Shown here piece after piece: positions 4,866 through 5,840 of a DNA stretch of 5,840 nucleotides. Origin of the DNA: an uncultured Methylococcaceae bacterium. Its GTDB lineage: Bacteria; Pseudomonadota; Gammaproteobacteria; Methylococcales; Methylomonadaceae. Each line of letters starts with the position of its first letter. Within the stretch, counting starts at the first letter, position 1. Position numbers and translations under genes: made by a program. The stretch spans positions 1 to 5,840 of the forward strand of contig CAIMDR010000615.1 in the NCBI GenBank assembly GCA_903839795.1, in the 5' to 3' direction. The notes under the pieces are model-generated. The model had not been told where the DNA came from and did no database searches. It was given only the letters and a program-made list of their open reading frames with translations.

Positions 4866-5840
4866 CTACAGGGAATTAACAATATCTTCTATTAACTGCG
4901 GGCCACGATAAATCATGCCGCTGTAAATTTGTACCAAGCTTGCGCCGGCCTGTAATTTTTCCTGAGCATCTTCGGCGCTTAAAATACCGCCTGCCGCAAT
5001 AATCGCGATTTTTCCCAGGCATTCAGCCGCCAAGCCACGCACAACATGAGTGGCTTGGTCTTTAACGGGCGCACCGCTTAAGCCACCGGCTTCCTGGGCA
5101 AGCGGATGACCGGCAATTTTATCTCTGGCGATAGTAGTATTAGTGGCAATGACACCGTCTATTTCAAATTCCAGTAATAATCCGGCAATATGGGTAATTT
5201 CATCATCCGTTAGATCGGGGGCAATTTTTACGGCTAAAGGGACATAGTTGCCGTGCTCTTGTTGCAGCTTAAGTTGCTCTTCTTTTAACGTGGCAATCAG
5301 GGCTTTTATTTCTTCGCCTTGCTGTAACTGACGTAGATTTTTGGTGTTGGGTGAAGAAATATTAATGGTAATGTAACTGGCAGACGTATAAGCCTTGCGT
5401 AAGCCGATTAAATAATCGTCTACTGCATTTTCAATCGGTGTGTCGAAATTTTTTCCGATATTGATACCTATAATGCCTGGGCAACGGCATTGTTTTACCT
5501 GCTTAAGTAAGTGGTCGATGCCTAAGTTATTAAAGCCCATGCGATTAATAATCGCCTGATGTTCAGGCAGTCTAAACAAACGCGGCTTGGGATTGCCCGG
5601 TTGCGGGCGGGGTGTCACCGTACCTATTTCAATAAAACCAAAACCTAATGCCGTCAGTGCCGCAATATAATCACCGTTTTTATCCATACCGGCAGCAAGA
5701 CCGACAGGGTTTTTAAACGTTAAGCCCATCACCTTGACGGGTTTATCTTTAATAACCGGATAAATTAATTTCCCGACACGGGAAACATGCGCAACATTTA
5801 ACAGCTTAAGCGTAACCTCATGGGCTGTTTCAGGATCAAG
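4866..5840 (-). CDS. pyrD: Dihydroorotate dehydrogenase (quinone), class 2, 5' end missing
   Basis: The enzyme oxidises dihydroorotate to orotate in UMP synthesis, using FMN and passing electrons to membrane quinone. The frame stays open to the window edge and gives 324 residues. The first visible stretch, LDPETAHE, matches E. coli PyrD from about Leu13, so roughly 12 residues and the start codon lie beyond base 5840. A GTG at 5732 is internal and would remove the N-terminal helices that bind membrane and quinone. Motifs in visible numbering: GLTFKNPVGLAAGMDKNG with Lys54; GTVTPRPQPGNPKPR; NRMGFNN (99-105); INISSPNT with the catalytic Ser163 (Ser175 in E. coli, the class 2 base); VKIAPDL (204-210); ATNTT (232-236); GGLSG (252-256); and the FMN-phosphate region AAGG through QIYSG (282-308). 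The catalytic Ser rather than Cys, and the N-terminal extension, mark class 2. It appears functional. It is convergent with the YcxB-like gene. Confidence 0.96.
   Translation of the reverse strand, partial: LDPETAHEVTLKLLNVAHVSRVGKLIYPVIKDKPVKVMGLTFKNPVGLAAGMDKNGDYIAALTALGFGFIEIGTVTPRPQPGNPKPRLFRLPEHQAIINRMGFNNLGIDHLLKQVKQCRCPGIIGINIGKNFDTPIENAVDDYLIGLRKAYTSASYITINISSPNTKNLRQLQQGEEIKALIATLKEEQLKLQQEHGNYVPLAVKIAPDLTDDEITHIAGLLLEFEIDGVIATNTTIARDKIAGHPLAQEAGGLSGAPVKDQATHVVRGLAAECLGKIAIIAAGGILSAEDAQEKLQAGASLVQIYSGMIYRGPQLIEDIVNSL

Overview
The window looks like chromosomal DNA of a gammaproteobacterium. The respiratory NADH dehydrogenase and the class 2 dihydroorotate dehydrogenase both resemble gammaproteobacterial (E. 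coli-type) proteins. The spacers are full of short palindromic repeats of the kind common in methanotrophs such as Methylobacter and Methylomonas. A methanotroph (Methylococcales) is a guess from repeat style only. I see no phage, transposase, tRNA, rRNA or CRISPR array.

Layout: 1-238 is a spacer with a palindromic repeat at the window edge and the leader of the first gene. 239-2332 (+) encodes a 697-residue exported protein with a Trp/Gly/Tyr-rich DUF6600-like N-terminal domain, a Pro-rich linker with a 48-residue duplication, and a Gln-rich tail built of 34-residue tandem repeats. 2333-2658 is a 326-bp spacer with two palindromes and the ndh promoter area. 2659-3966 (+) is ndh, a type II NADH:quinone oxidoreductase. 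3967-4159 is almost entirely nested inverted repeats. 4160-4690 (+) encodes a small two-helix membrane protein of the YcxB-like type. 4691-4865 is filled by a 144-bp inverted-repeat element lying between convergent genes. 4866-5840 (-) is pyrD, cut at its 5' end by the window edge.

Ndh and PyrD are both membrane-associated flavoenzymes that reduce quinone: Ndh from NADH, and PyrD from dihydroorotate during pyrimidine synthesis. They lie on opposite strands and are not an operon. Every spacer carries its own palindromic element, so the genes are probably separate transcription units. The genes are mostly housekeeping. The parts most worth a second look are the repeat-built exported protein and the density and variety of palindromic elements. 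I found no clear evidence for a new multi-gene system.
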